Made by a program: the position numbers and the translations under genes
Shown here: one piece after another, positions 11,134 to 21,600 of the stretch
Numbering within the stretch: position 1 is the stretch's first letter
How the letters are laid out: every line of letters begins with the position of its first letter
Notes under the pieces: generated by a model
Database searches by the model: none
The model's input: the letters and a program-made list of their open reading frames with translations, nothing else
What the model was told of the DNA's origin: nothing
Origin: Mycogone perniciosa
Taxonomy: Eukaryota > Ascomycota > Sordariomycetes > Hypocreales > Hypocreaceae
NCBI GenBank assembly: GCA_025331125.1
Contig: JAOALB010000047.1
Location: 124,001-188,000 of the forward strand
DNA length: 64,000 nucleotides
Reading direction: 5' to 3'

Positions 11134-13107
11134 ATGATACATGCTGGCCAATGGAGGGCCACCGGCTTATGCCGCCAGCTTTCCCTTACAGCATATAATA
11201 CCAAAGGCATCTCTCTTTTAACGAGTCGTGCCGCCAGTCTCTCCGCAATTCACCGTGGAGTGCGACGATCCGAAAGAGTCCAGTTCGGGACCCCGTCAGA
11301 CAGAGGAAGAAGCAGTCGATTAACTGACAGGGCCTTTGATGGCGCTGCATCCCCACGGCAGCAACAAAAACTACGAAAGAAGCTGGATCGCAAAGCTTTT
11401 GGGGAGGAGGAGGAAGAGTCCGGGCGGCAAACCAGACGAAAGCGCTTCACCGACCCAGAGTCCTCCTTTGGAAAGAAGAGTCTAGTCTATCAACTTAAGC
11501 ATGGCGCATTCAGGGATGAGGCCGCATCCCTGCCTTTGGATGAGCCTGTGCGGCCGCTGCCGTTGAGGCCGCTGAGGCCAGAGCTGCGATCCCGCCGAGG
11601 CGCGCAGGATTGGGAGGATTCTCGCCCCGATGCCCAAAAGTACGATAGGAAGAGAGATCCTGCGAGGAGGGCGTCGTGGGATAACTCACGTCCCGATGCC
11701 CAAAAATACGATAGGAAGAGAGATCTCGCCGCAAGAGCACCATGGGAGAACTCCCGCCTCGATGCCCAAAGGTATGATAAGAGAGATCCTATCAGAAGGC
11801 CATCGTGGGACAATTCTCGCCCCGATGCCCAAAAATACGATGGGAATGAAGATTCTGCTCTGAGGGCACCATGGAGGAATTCCCGCCCTAATACCCAAAG
11901 ATATGATAAGGGGGAAGATCATACCCCGAGGGCCCAGTGGGGGGATTCTCACCCTGACACCCCAAAATATGATGAGAAGGAAGATTCTGCTCTGAGGGCA
12001 CCATGGGGGAATTCTCGCCCCGATGCCCCCAAATATGATAGGGAGGAGGATGTGCCTGAGCGTCGGCCGAAGAGGGCCATGATGCCCATGAACATCAAGT
12101 ACACCACCGCAGCGTCTCAATTCCTGTACGGCAAGTCCGTCGTAAAGGCCGCTCTGGAGCATGGGAGGCGCATGCTATACAATCTTTACATCTACGGAGG
12201 CGATAATCGTAAAGACTCAAAAGATAATGCCATCATAACGAGATTGGCAGAGAAGCGTGGGGTACCAGTCACCATCGTTCCCAACGGAGAGCAGCGTTTG
12301 ATGGACAAAATGAGTATGGGCCGGCCACACAATGGCTTCGTTCTCGAAACATCGCCATTGCCTCAGCTCCCTGTAACATCACTGGGCAGATTAGAGGAGT
12401 CGCCCGCCAGACTAGGATTCCACGTTGAATTAGACCATCAATCGAAGGAGGAGGAAGCTATTAACGGCCGTGACACTTTTGTTGCCCGCAAAAACGACAT
12501 CACACCCAAGCCGTTCGTGCTGCTTCTCAACGAGATCTTGGATCCAGGCAACTTGGGAGCTCTACTCCGTACAGCGAGCTATCTTGGTGTTGACGCCGTT
12601 GGTATCACGAATCGCAGCACATCTACGCTCACCCCTGTGGTCTTGAAGTCTGCGGCTGGTGCCGTGGAAGAGGTTACCATATTCACAGTCGACTCCCCCT
12701 TGAAGTTCATCGAGGACTCCAAAAAGGCAGGATGGAAAACTTACGCCGCTGTGGCACCGCCAGAACTCAAGCTTGCGCGAAAGCACAGCGACAAGTTCAT
12801 ATCGACGGATGACATTATCCAAGACGATCCCTTGGCCAATAACCCATGCATTTTAGTGCTGGGTAATGAGGGCCATGGCTTGTCCAAACCGATCAAGGTA
12901 GCTGCAGATTACGAGCTCTCAGTGCCTCGGTTTGTCCAGAATAGCACTGTTGACAGCTTGAATGTCAGCGTTGCGGCTGGACTGTTGTGTCATGCCTTCG
13001 TCACAGCAAACCCTGCCGAGAAATCAGTGTCTGTCGAGTCGAAAGCCGACAGCGAGGCTAGCTCAGAAGCTGCCTTTAAAACAAAGGAAGGGGACGCATT
13101 ATTTTGA
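11134..13107 (+). CDS. MRM1: Mitochondrial large-subunit rRNA 2'-O-ribose methyltransferase (MRM1, SpoU/TrmH family)
   Basis: Single-exon gene, 657 residues. It uses SAM to methylate a guanosine ribose in mitochondrial large-subunit rRNA. The N-terminus is basic with a run of Arg/Ser, typical of mitochondrial import. The SpoU substrate-binding part begins near residue 330 (TTAASQFLYGKSVVKAAL). The knotted methyltransferase domain has all three motifs: NEILDPGNLGALLRTASYLG near 468, LVLGNEGHGLSK near 572, and VPRFVQNSTVDSLNVSVAAG near 598. It is far longer than yeast Mrm1 because residues about 162-310 are a charged tandem repeat, described separately. The start at ATG 11134 is the first in frame and gives a plausible transit peptide. 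Divergent from the remodeller gene. Confidence 0.92.
   Translation: MIHAGQWRATGLCRQLSLTAYNTKGISLLTSRAASLSAIHRGVRRSERVQFGTPSDRGRSSRLTDRAFDGAASPRQQQKLRKKLDRKAFGEEEEESGRQTRRKRFTDPESSFGKKSLVYQLKHGAFRDEAASLPLDEPVRPLPLRPLRPELRSRRGAQDWEDSRPDAQKYDRKRDPARRASWDNSRPDAQKYDRKRDLAARAPWENSRLDAQRYDKRDPIRRPSWDNSRPDAQKYDGNEDSALRAPWRNSRPNTQRYDKGEDHTPRAQWGDSHPDTPKYDEKEDSALRAPWGNSRPDAPKYDREEDVPERRPKRAMMPMNIKYTTAASQFLYGKSVVKAALEHGRRMLYNLYIYGGDNRKDSKDNAIITRLAEKRGVPVTIVPNGEQRLMDKMSMGRPHNGFVLETSPLPQLPVTSLGRLEESPARLGFHVELDHQSKEEEAINGRDTFVARKNDITPKPFVLLLNEILDPGNLGALLRTASYLGVDAVGITNRSTSTLTPVVLKSAAGAVEEVTIFTVDSPLKFIEDSKKAGWKTYAAVAPPELKLARKHSDKFISTDDIIQDDPLANNPCILVLGNEGHGLSKPIKVAADYELSVPRFVQNSTVDSLNVSVAAGLLCHAFVTANPAEKSVSVESKADSEASSEAAFKTKEGDALF
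11617..12063 (+). repeat. In-frame 66-nt (22-residue) tandem repeat inside MRM1
   Basis: About seven tandem units of 22 residues (one has 21, the last is partial). The core is NSRPDAQKYD, followed by a charged stretch and a W near the end (RASWD, RAPWE, RAPWG). Units differ by substitutions but keep frame, so the array expanded by whole 66-nt steps. Consequently other frames are also open here. The array sits between the transit peptide and the substrate-binding domain and looks like a disordered, highly charged linker. Confidence 0.9.
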
Positions 13108-13580
13108 AACAGCCTGATCAGAAGATCCTAGCATAGCCATGTTGTATCATCTGTATGAATATTTTGACGATAAATTTGTGTATGGTTTTGCTATACCTTG
13201 AAACAACCATTTGTGGGATTATGAGGCCATGTTCTCAATACCAAAACTGTCTCGGTGTCTCCCAGGTTTGTTTCTGGGCCCCTGTACTTCGTGACCCAGG
13301 CAGTCTATATTAATTAAGTGACCACCCAGGGGTACCTACGATGTGATCAACATATGCCGACTGAGTATGACGGGAATACTTCAAGTTATTGTATTAGTCT
13401 TCGATAACCACTGTATACTGTTTAAAATACACTTACACTTGTAAAACCTAGGCACTTGTGTACGTCTTACCTCTCAGAGTCAAAAAGACATCATCTTATC
13501 CGAGAGCGACGGATAAGTGACGACCCCTTTATCATGGCAGATGCGTTCATTCCTCGAGTCATCCATTCCCACCCCCCATC
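13108..13580. other. Intergenic region between converging genes
   Basis: About 470 nt between the MRM1 stop and the stop of the next minus-strand gene. It is AT-rich with no supported gene. It presumably contains the two 3' ends. Confidence 0.5.
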
Positions 13581-14863
13581 CTACCAAACCATCGACAGGT
13601 CCAGGTCCGTACAGCTCTCGATACTCATCCTCGGTCGGAAGCCTGGGGTTCTGGCGATCCTCGTCCCATAGAGCCCAAGCTCGCTATCGGTAGAGACAGA
13701 TAAAGTCGTTACAATGCCAGAAAATACGACTTCTTCGACTGGGATCGGAACGTTGACATTGGTAGCATCACCGAAGGGAGGATTCCAAAGAACTTCCCTG
13801 TTGAATTTAAGGATGAACTTCTCAAAACTGACGCCACTGGAGGTCAGTGTGCTTGTGAGAAGGTCAAAGCCCGCCGAGGCCATCAGGGACACTACGGCAT
13901 CGCTCCAAGCCGTGCCACCTAGACGATGTAGGTCGTCCCACTCCGAGTCTGGGTCGTAATCGGGGAACCTGCCCATGGTGCTTAAAGGCGCATTCTCAAA
14001 TTCCGAGTGATCTCCTATTGTAGGCATCTCAGCGCGTATTTGGTCTGCAATCAGAGCTCCGTAGACAGTGAGGACGTACTCACGAACACATGGGAGTAAC
14101 TGGAGGTCTCGCAGCTCTGCCTCCCGGCCTTCATACATTGATAGGAGATTCCAATCCCAGTGTCGAAAAGGATCCGCTGAGTCAAACCGATACCCATTGA
14201 ATTCATCTACTTCGCCTGACATAGCCAGCTCATGGTTTCGAAATTCTGTAGACTCAAGCTCACCTCCTACCGGACCATAGAGTTTGCAGAGGAGTTCATA
14301 CGGCAGAAATGCCCGGATAATCCGGCGTCTCTCGTCCAATGTCAACGAGTAAGATCAAATTTGTTGATCTCTGTCACGAGGTTCATCTGCGTTGGACCGA
14401 GAGAAAATTCTTGATGGGACCATTTAGGCAGCCGACGATACGCTCGGGGTAGATTCTGGCTGGTTGCTTTCGAAAGGTAATCTTCGATATAGAGCCAGAG
14501 TCGACGACAGAGGGCTTCAAGATCATGAATTCGGGCTATGTTGTACGTCCCTGGTTCAGACGGATCCGGTAATGATTTTGCTCCCCATTTGCGAAGATGA
14601 GCCTCAACGACAGTCGCCCGCTCCTCTTCTCTGACAGTACCACGGTCCATTACCGGGAAGAGGATAATAGCCAAGGCATTTTGAAGGAGATCATTGTCAA
14701 GATCTCTCTTGACATAATGGCGAATTATAGAGATCTTAGACTCCTGACACTGTCGGAACAAGGCTGGAGAGGCGTGACTGAACGCAACGGCTTCTTTGAA
14801 GTTACGAAGGGAGAGGAGAAATAGGAGACGGACTTCTGGAGAGAAATTGTTGGATGGATCCAT
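13581..14863 (-). pseudogene. Fungal F-box-like family protein with a reading-frame break
   Basis: Two abutting minus-strand frames together resemble one member of an expanded, uncharacterised fungal family. The upstream part (ATG 14863 to stop 14342) reads MDPSNNFSPEVRLLFLLSLR and later NLVTEINKFDLTR. The downstream part, in the next frame from about 14345, reads LTLDERRRIIRAFLPYELLC and runs to TAG 13581. In this family the segment ending NKF is normally followed directly by LTLDERRR. The sequence therefore behaves as a single gene of about 425 codons missing one nucleotide near 14343-14346. No GT-AG intron removes the break. The N-terminal hydrophobic block resembles an F-box-like start, but no function can be assigned. 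It lies beside the repeat-rich region, as accessory genes often do. Either a true lesion or an assembly indel. Confidence 0.6.
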
Positions 14864-16290
14864 ATTTAGGCGGTAAGTACTTGGAGCTACGATCTTTTTT
14901 TTTGACAAGCGTGAGCTTCTTTAATGTTTCAAGGATGGTCCAGCATTATATAGGGAAATACTAGGAAGCTATCATATATAAGGTGAAAGTTAGGCTTTAG
15001 TAATGTGTGAAGACAGATTGCACCCTAACTTAGAATGAGTAGGCATTTGCAGCAGAAATGCAGTGCCGTTAGCTCCCTCAGCAAATAAATTAGTGTACAC
15101 TAACAACCTACCACACATACCTTCCTTGGTCTTGATAAATCACAGCGATAGATAGAAAGTATGATTGTACTTACTACAACTTACCTACAGAGTACATGTA
15201 TATACTGATTGGTATGGAGTATTATATTGTTGCCTGTCAACCTTTATGTTTAACACGGTCGCTCACACATGCCTCAGCTGTGAAATTTGAGTATGGTGCC
15301 TTTGATCGTCCTTGTGACGTATAGGCGCAATGATATTCTCTACATAATAGTGGATTGCCGTTGTTGCAAGGTCGAAGACTCTTCTGGCATTGAGAATAAT
15401 AGCAGGCCTGTCAGTCTCTGCTATGTCTACCATGATTGCAATAATGGTCACCAAAATGTGCAATGTGGGTAAGGATAGTGAAAACAGTGACAGCCACACC
15501 CTGGTGGCTCAATATATGTAACTGTCTTCTAGTCGCATACCAAATATTGCCATAGATTACTCTTATTACTAATATAGGTAGATCTCATTGCTATAGATAA
15601 CTCTAATTGCAATAGATAACCCTCGTTACTATGGATAACTCTTATCTAGCGGTTGTTTATCACCTATGGTATACAATAGCAAAGATCCCGAATACTCCTA
15701 TCTATTATTCGGGTATCCCTATCCAAGAAGTTTGACCTTCCGCCTTCTCCAGCCGCAAATACAGCCTACAGGTACGACCATACACATGCAAAAAAGAAAT
15801 TGTAAAATTATATTCCGACTCTGCGCACCTTCTTCATATCAATCTGTACTGGAAACTACCAATCGCGTGTAGTAGCAGATCATATTGACTCCCAGTGTCC
15901 CCATATGGATAGCTCGTTGGATAGGAAGGGGTATTGGTTGTGTCGCGACCCTCCACCAAAGCCCGACATGAACAACTCCGATGTCGTGGAACGTTTCAGA
16001 CTATGGGAATGACGTGGAATCCAACGGGAGTGTACTTCCTGCACGAATGGGATACGAACACGTCAGATTCCGCGAATCTCTATCGCTATCACAACTTTCG
16101 CCATCCTGGTAATGCTTTATAGTATGTCTGGACATTCCCGCTTTTAAACGGTTACGTGCAGTTCAATTCATCGATTTTGGTAGAGCCATCGTCGACTTTT
16201 GAGTTCGTATTTCAGTCTTAAGTGTGTCCTCTTAGATGACAGTCAGCTAATTTTTGCCATCGAGATTTTTGGTAGCCATGTAAGATCTTG
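14864..16290. other. AT-rich intergenic region
   Basis: About 1.4 kb, noticeably AT-rich, with no gene I can support. Apart from the 19-bp tandem repeat at 15546-15643, I see only scattered low-complexity sequence. It leads into decayed transposon sequence. Confidence 0.5.
15546..15643. repeat. Degenerate 19-bp tandem repeat
   Basis: Five adjoining units resembling ATTGCTATAGATAACTCTA, at 15546-15564, 15565-15586 (22 nt, diverged), 15587-15605, 15606-15624 and 15625-15643. The ATAGATAAC core is the best-kept part. Non-coding. Confidence 0.8.
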
Positions 16291-16292
16291 AC

Positions 16293-17000
16293 ATGAGATT
16301 TACGAACCGCGAAAGAGTCCAGAACTCCCTAATACGATGTATAACAGAATGGACTATTTATCAGCCGTGGACAAGATTCGGGTGCCCATTCTTCCGGCTG
16401 GCATCAGCAAGGATGCGTACTGGGACCAGCACAAGACATACATACATGGCGGCCACTGCGGCCCGGCATGCCGCTGCGGTAGCGAATACCCGTATCTGTT
16501 TCTTCCGGAAGAAATAAGGCTGAGACAGGTGTTTCGTTCTGGACTGCGCGGAAGAGCTCTGACCTGGTACAAAGGAACCCAACCTGTCGACCGTGAGTGG
16601 GAGACACTAGAGAAGAAATTTTATGTCAAAATCCCAGGAACCGGACCCTGCCATTCAAGGCACACTGCTGTCTCAGGTTCATACATTCGGACGCGAGAAA
16701 GGGGAAGCTTTGTCGGCTTACGTGAAACGTGCTGAAGCCATCTACCACCGGGTCAGCGAGTCCAATTCCAGGTGGGCACTTATTCACTATCGTGGGTTGG
16801 TGGCAGGCGGCCTCAACTAAGAGATCCTCCGTAGTGCCATTGCAATAATCAAAGAGGCGGAAAACTCCGCGTTGCACTACGTCTCTCTCACTTCATTATT
16901 CTGGCGTGTACTCACAAGCCTGTCTATACTGAAGCATGGTCCAGGGTCGGACAAACCTCCTGGAGAAGGTCCCTTGGGGCTATCAGCGGCTGGCAAAACC
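16293..17000 (+). mobile_element. Decayed retrotransposon gag fragment
   Basis: Broken frames read like the Gag domain of an LTR retrotransposon. Frame one (16337 to about 16625) contains LRGRALTWYKG and WETLEKKFYVKI. A shift of frame then gives LLSQVHTFGREKGEALSAYV and RAEAIYHRV. After an in-frame TAA at 16818 it continues EILRSAIAIIKEAEN. The G-R-A-x-T-W and later L-x-Y-V-x-R-A-E patterns fit fungal Ty3-type Gag. No protease, reverse transcriptase or integrase is visible and no LTR pair was found, so this is a dead 5' fragment. The TAA could derive from CAA by a C-to-T change, consistent with RIP (repeat-induced point mutation), but this is inference. Confidence 0.5.
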
Positions 17001-18007
17001 GCAAGGTCCCAAGTGTAGCACTAGGACAGGGATCATGGGGAAGCTAAGACGAACTCATGGTCTGTAGATCACACACGCTTCAAATCATGCGACCAGACCG
17101 ACAACGAAGAATTTCTGGGACTCAGTCGTTAACGCCCACCCAGATGCCGCTTGCCTGCAAACCTGTCAACGTCAACCTCAACGATCGCCCTTCTTCCTTC
17201 ACCCCTAGACGAAGATATTTCCGGAACCCTGAACGAGCTCCTGCATTCCAAAGGTGACCGGGACGCTACGGTTTGTGCCCGCAGATACGCTTATGCCGAC
17301 ATTGGACAAGGTGTCTGCTTAGGAAATGGGCATTTTGGGGAGGCAATGACATACCTGCGACGATAGCGAATCTATAATCTCCTCTCCTCTACTGTCGGTC
17401 TTGGACGTAGCCGGGAGCGAACCCGACACCGGAGCGAAGAAAAAATAAAGGAATTATGACGAAGTTATATAATCAGCCTCCCAATTGGAAGAATTTCTAA
17501 CTACCATGCACACGAAAGGCACCGAAGTCGTGATAGCCCCCTTACAATATCACCGAAGAATGGGAATGATGAAAATAACTAACCGCATCATCCTTTCAAT
17601 AACCAGCCAAGTTACAGCCTCAGACACCGAATGGGACAGGAGTGTTCCACGGGTCATAAGAGTCATAAATGGGAGAGTCATACAGTCCTTAGGGTACTCA
17701 CCCTAGAGTGGAGGGTATTTCTCGGACAGTTAAAGATTGGGTCGCTAATAATAATAAAGAAGAAATAAAGAAATGATAACGAAGTTATACAAGACATAAT
17801 AGTTAGTTTGCTACGTGTGCGTCTTAACTTCTTGACTACCTGCTCAAAGTTACATAGTTTATTTTCCCTATGCCAGTTTTTTTTATCTCCCGTTAAAGTT
17901 AATTATCTATTGCTTAAACTTTTTTCTTGTAATATTGTGTTTTTTAATAGGTTTATATGTACTGAATAAGGGCTCAGGGTTAGACAAACTTCTTGGGGAG
18001 GTCCCTT
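16942..18007. repeat. Two diverged copies of a short transposon-derived segment
   Basis: A segment of about 33 nt at 16942-16975 (beginning CAGGGTCGGACAAACC) recurs at 17975-18007 (CAGGGTTAGACAAACT). Several differences are C-to-T or G-to-A transitions. A second pair shares an (A)TAAAG...GAAGTTATA stretch, at about 17445-17475 and 17762-17797. The rest of the interval has only short frames and stop-rich AT sequence. I read it as remnants of the same or related element, mutated and shuffled. Confidence 0.45.
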
Positions 18008-18217
18008 CCGGGTATCCATTCATAATAAAACCAGGACAGCAGAATACATAAATTGTCGCAGATAACACTTGTTGCAGTGAATATATCGATGTATCTATTT
18101 CATTTACGATACCATTTTCTGTCCCCAACCACCTGCCAATTAGCCGGAATATCTGTATGAATCGGAGTTCAAGCCCATGCCTTTAGGACGCAGAGTTTGA
18201 CTATTTAGTTCTCATTC

Positions 18218-18637
18218 TTATTCAAGCCACGATGAAGTTCTTAGGCTCTCACTCCATTTCTGACCCTCACTCCTCTCGAACTTCTTTAAGGAAATTACAT
18301 TCTCGACCCTAATTTTCCCATATAAATGGACGCACCCTTCGCCCTCCCATTCGATGGGCTGATATGCTAGCCCTTTTAGCTCTATCTTTACCAGCCAAAA
18401 TGCCAAAGCTTGAGCGAAGAAGAGGTCTACGGTTCTGGGGACCTGGTTTTGTGTTAGCAAATCTCGCCATATAGGTATACCATCGCCTGAAATTGCCTGA
18501 TCACTTGTGCTGAGGTGGATAAAGCCGTCTTTCTGATCTAGTTCGGACGGCGGGAAGATGGCGGGGATGGGCTCGGGTCGAGCGGAGTCAAGGATTTTGT
18601 ACACATATTTTGGTAGAGGATTCGGCGCGGGAGCCAT
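18218..18637 (-). CDS. DUF952 family protein
   Basis: Small, probably cytosolic DUF952 protein; the biochemical role is unknown. The continuous frame has 139 codons. Family signatures: PKYVYKIL at the start, ELDQKDGFIHLSTSDQ, VPRTVDLFF, then IEWEGEGCVHLYG and ISLKKF. Family members normally run straight from HLSTxDQ into VPxT. Here 18 extra residues intervene, encoded by 18496-18443. That 54-nt segment begins GCAATT, contains GCTAACAC and ends CCAG, so it looks like an in-frame GC-AG intron; splicing gives 121 residues. The start is ATG 18637 (MAPAPN). It is an isolated gene between transposon remnants and a long gene-poor tract. Confidence 0.85.
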   Translation of the reverse strand: MAPAPNPLPKYVYKILDSARPEPIPAIFPPSELDQKDGFIHLSTSDQAISGDGIPIWRDLLTQNQVPRTVDLFFAQALAFWLVKIELKGLAYQPIEWEGEGCVHLYGKIRVENVISLKKFERSEGQKWSESLRTSSWLE

Positions 18638-21600
18638 AATAGCGCAATTAGCAGTCCTTCAAAGATCTTTATTGTCAGGACCTGCCGATGCAACTGTTAA
18701 GTTTTGCCCTCGTGCGGTAAAATCCTGCACTGCCTAGGAGGACAGGGGGTACTTACTAAGGGTCAACTATTACCGGAAATCCGCCTGTCGCGCGTCTGGG
18801 TGATGCCTCACTTTCTACAAGATTGAGACCATCATCAATCAGCGACATATAAAACCACAGGTAAGGAGCGGCAATAGTGACCAGCCTGCTTAAGCAAACA
18901 AGCCGATTATTCAGACGGATAGAAAGTCTACTGAATTCCGTTTGCGGAGCTGTTTGAGGATTGTGGCTTCTGTTGTGTTACGGTGCCAAGTTGATGGACT
19001 CCCATTGAAACTTCGGCGGCAAAGAAGATGACGCCACCTTCTCTGCCGACCCGTTGGGCATATGCAGGAGCGTTTGGAGCCTAGAGAATAAGGTCGCATT
19101 GACTATGCCAGGGCGGAGGATTGCGCTGAACCATCAATGCCGAGGAGCGGCTCGGTCGAAAATCAATCGGCGCCGATGAGATCTGGTGCCCATCAAGGCG
19201 GTTACCAAAATAGAATTTCGGGCTTGTACTGGAATAGTAGAAGCATCAATACTACGGAGTACCACTACCATGACCAAGAGAGTCTTGAAACGGCCGAGGT
19301 GACAATAACCGCCCGGACTCCAGACGGTCCAACCGCTATGACGAAGATGGAACTGCTCGCATATCAAAGCGCAGTTCCCGACTTCTCGGACTGGCGAATG
19401 CTGTGGGCGTCCGCTAACGCAAGACATATCTTTTCTAGAAAGCCGCAGTAACAGCAGCATTTCGTAAAAAATGGGCCAAGAAAAAAAATAAGGAGACAAA
19501 AAAGCCTGCAGAAACGTAGTGGTGTTTTAGCGTCCTGCAAACTGCACCTTATGGGGGAACAAGACTTGGAAGACCCAAGGATAGGTAGGTATATACGAAG
19601 TATGGTATGCCCCGCTCCTCAGACTTGCAGCTCGGAGGTTGGCCGTCCGACGTGTTGACGCGGGACACGTTGTGATAGAATCATCAGTCTATCAGTTGTC
19701 AGATATCAGTTGACATCGGCACTCCTCGGCTTTGGGTTGCCCATACTACTATAGTAGTGGTTGTACGGAGTAGTAGTATTAGTACTACATAGTAGTCCCG
19801 AGTTTCGCTCCGTCGTATTCGATGAAGCTTCGGCCGCCCACTTCGCTTTCAGGAGACAGCAAAGAAGACGGGGCCGGTAATGATACGGGATCATCGCCCA
19901 ATGGGAATCGAGTGTCTCTTCGTGCCCGGCCGCCCCCAAGATCTTCCGTGTCAGATTCTAGTGCTGGCAAGCTGGATGCCGGTACGGAGTAAAAACACCC
20001 AAGACAAATCCGGAGGGCTAGTACTAAGTAGTACTCGTACGGAGTACGGAGTACAGGTGCAGTGCAGCCTTGGCCGTCCGGGATGGTGGTTGATCTTGGC
20101 GGGAGAAATCCTGGTGGATGCAAAGTTTAATTTCGACTGCTTAGTTCTTTTTCGTAAGGCGGAATGGTTATCCCAAAGCAGTCAAGGTTAGCGACGAACA
20201 GGGAGAAGACCCCTAGGACTTGTTAGAAGACCTAACTACATCTTGACTGTTCCTCCGTGGAGATTTGAGATGGATGAAATCTTCATCGGTACTCTGTACT
20301 CCGTAGTACTAATAATGCCTACCCAGCGCACTGCTCGTAAATCATACGAGACGATGACATGACGCACGCATAACCGTACCTGCGCTTATATTCCGCTTTG
20401 CACCATTGGACTGCAGGGTGTGTCTGTCCTTTGTACGGAGTACGGAGTATGAGTACTCCGTACCGTGACGTGCAAGAACCGTGCTTATGAATGACGCCAC
20501 ATAAGACGATGGCTGCTTTTGCGTCTGCCCGATTCCTGAGCAACTCGTCTGATGGATGACGCGCGTGGCTGGGACAGCACATAAAACGGCTCTGGCGTCC
20601 AATCGACGTTGCAATACTCGAGAGGGGCTTCTTCAGCGCACGCAAGCACTGGACACTTATAGGGGGGGAAGAGAAAAGAGGTGCGGACACCTGACAGACC
20701 AGTAAACGCCCTAATGACACGGACAGTGTTGACGAGCCGTCTCTCATGACTCGACATCCCTGGGTTGGTTTTTTTGTGCGGAATTTACGAGTACTCGTAC
20801 ACAAGCCTGGGGAGTGGGTGTTCTGTGCGGAACGCTTAGACCCTTTCTCCATCCTCAACGGCAGGGAAAGGGAGTGAAAATTGCTGTCGGTAGGACTCCG
20901 CAGTGTTAAACGACAGATCAATAATCATATAGATACATACAGAGTAGAGATAAGTACGAAGTACGAAGTAGGCAGTAGTATATCGTACGTTGGGAGCGCA
21001 TTGTCGTCATTGGAACTCACGCCACCCACCGTTCTGCTGGTCCGACCAGTCGGTAGTCATTCTTCGGAGTGACACGAACGAAACGATGCCATGCCATCGG
21101 AGCTTGTGGTAGCACAATGCTAAATGAGGCAGGCTATCTGAGGTAGGCTATCGGATATCTACCTGTGCAAGGTAAGTCAGCTCGGCCTCGCACACGATAA
21201 TTGTCCGAATACCACCATGTACCCGTATGTACTTATGTCGGGGCAAATAAGTACTAGGTAGCACTCCTACTCGCACTAGCACTACTACTAGAAATACTAC
21301 CTACTAGCACTACTGCTAGTACGAGTAGATGCTAATACTATCTATCCATTATGTCATTCTCACAACGGCTCGTTATGATGGTGGCAAGGGCACCCAAAAA
21401 TTCGGGACACAAGGCCAGATCTGAACACGCACTCCATACAAATAATAATAGCGCTTGCTTGTCCCCAAAATTCATCAAAGGGGGCTATTAATACTACTCG
21501 TACGAATTTGAAAAAAAGAAAGGGCAGGAGCAGATGCAGACGCAGACGCAGGGGACGAACGACGGGCTTGACTGTGAATGGCTCGCTTTTTATGACATGT

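Noticed and set aside
11490..12162. Other-frame ORFs across the MRM1 repeat
   Set aside because: They are open only because the 66-nt unit lacks stops in those frames.
20319..20921. 200-codon minus-strand open frame in the gene desert
   Set aside because: No ATG-led conserved segment, random-like composition, overlapping frames on both strands.
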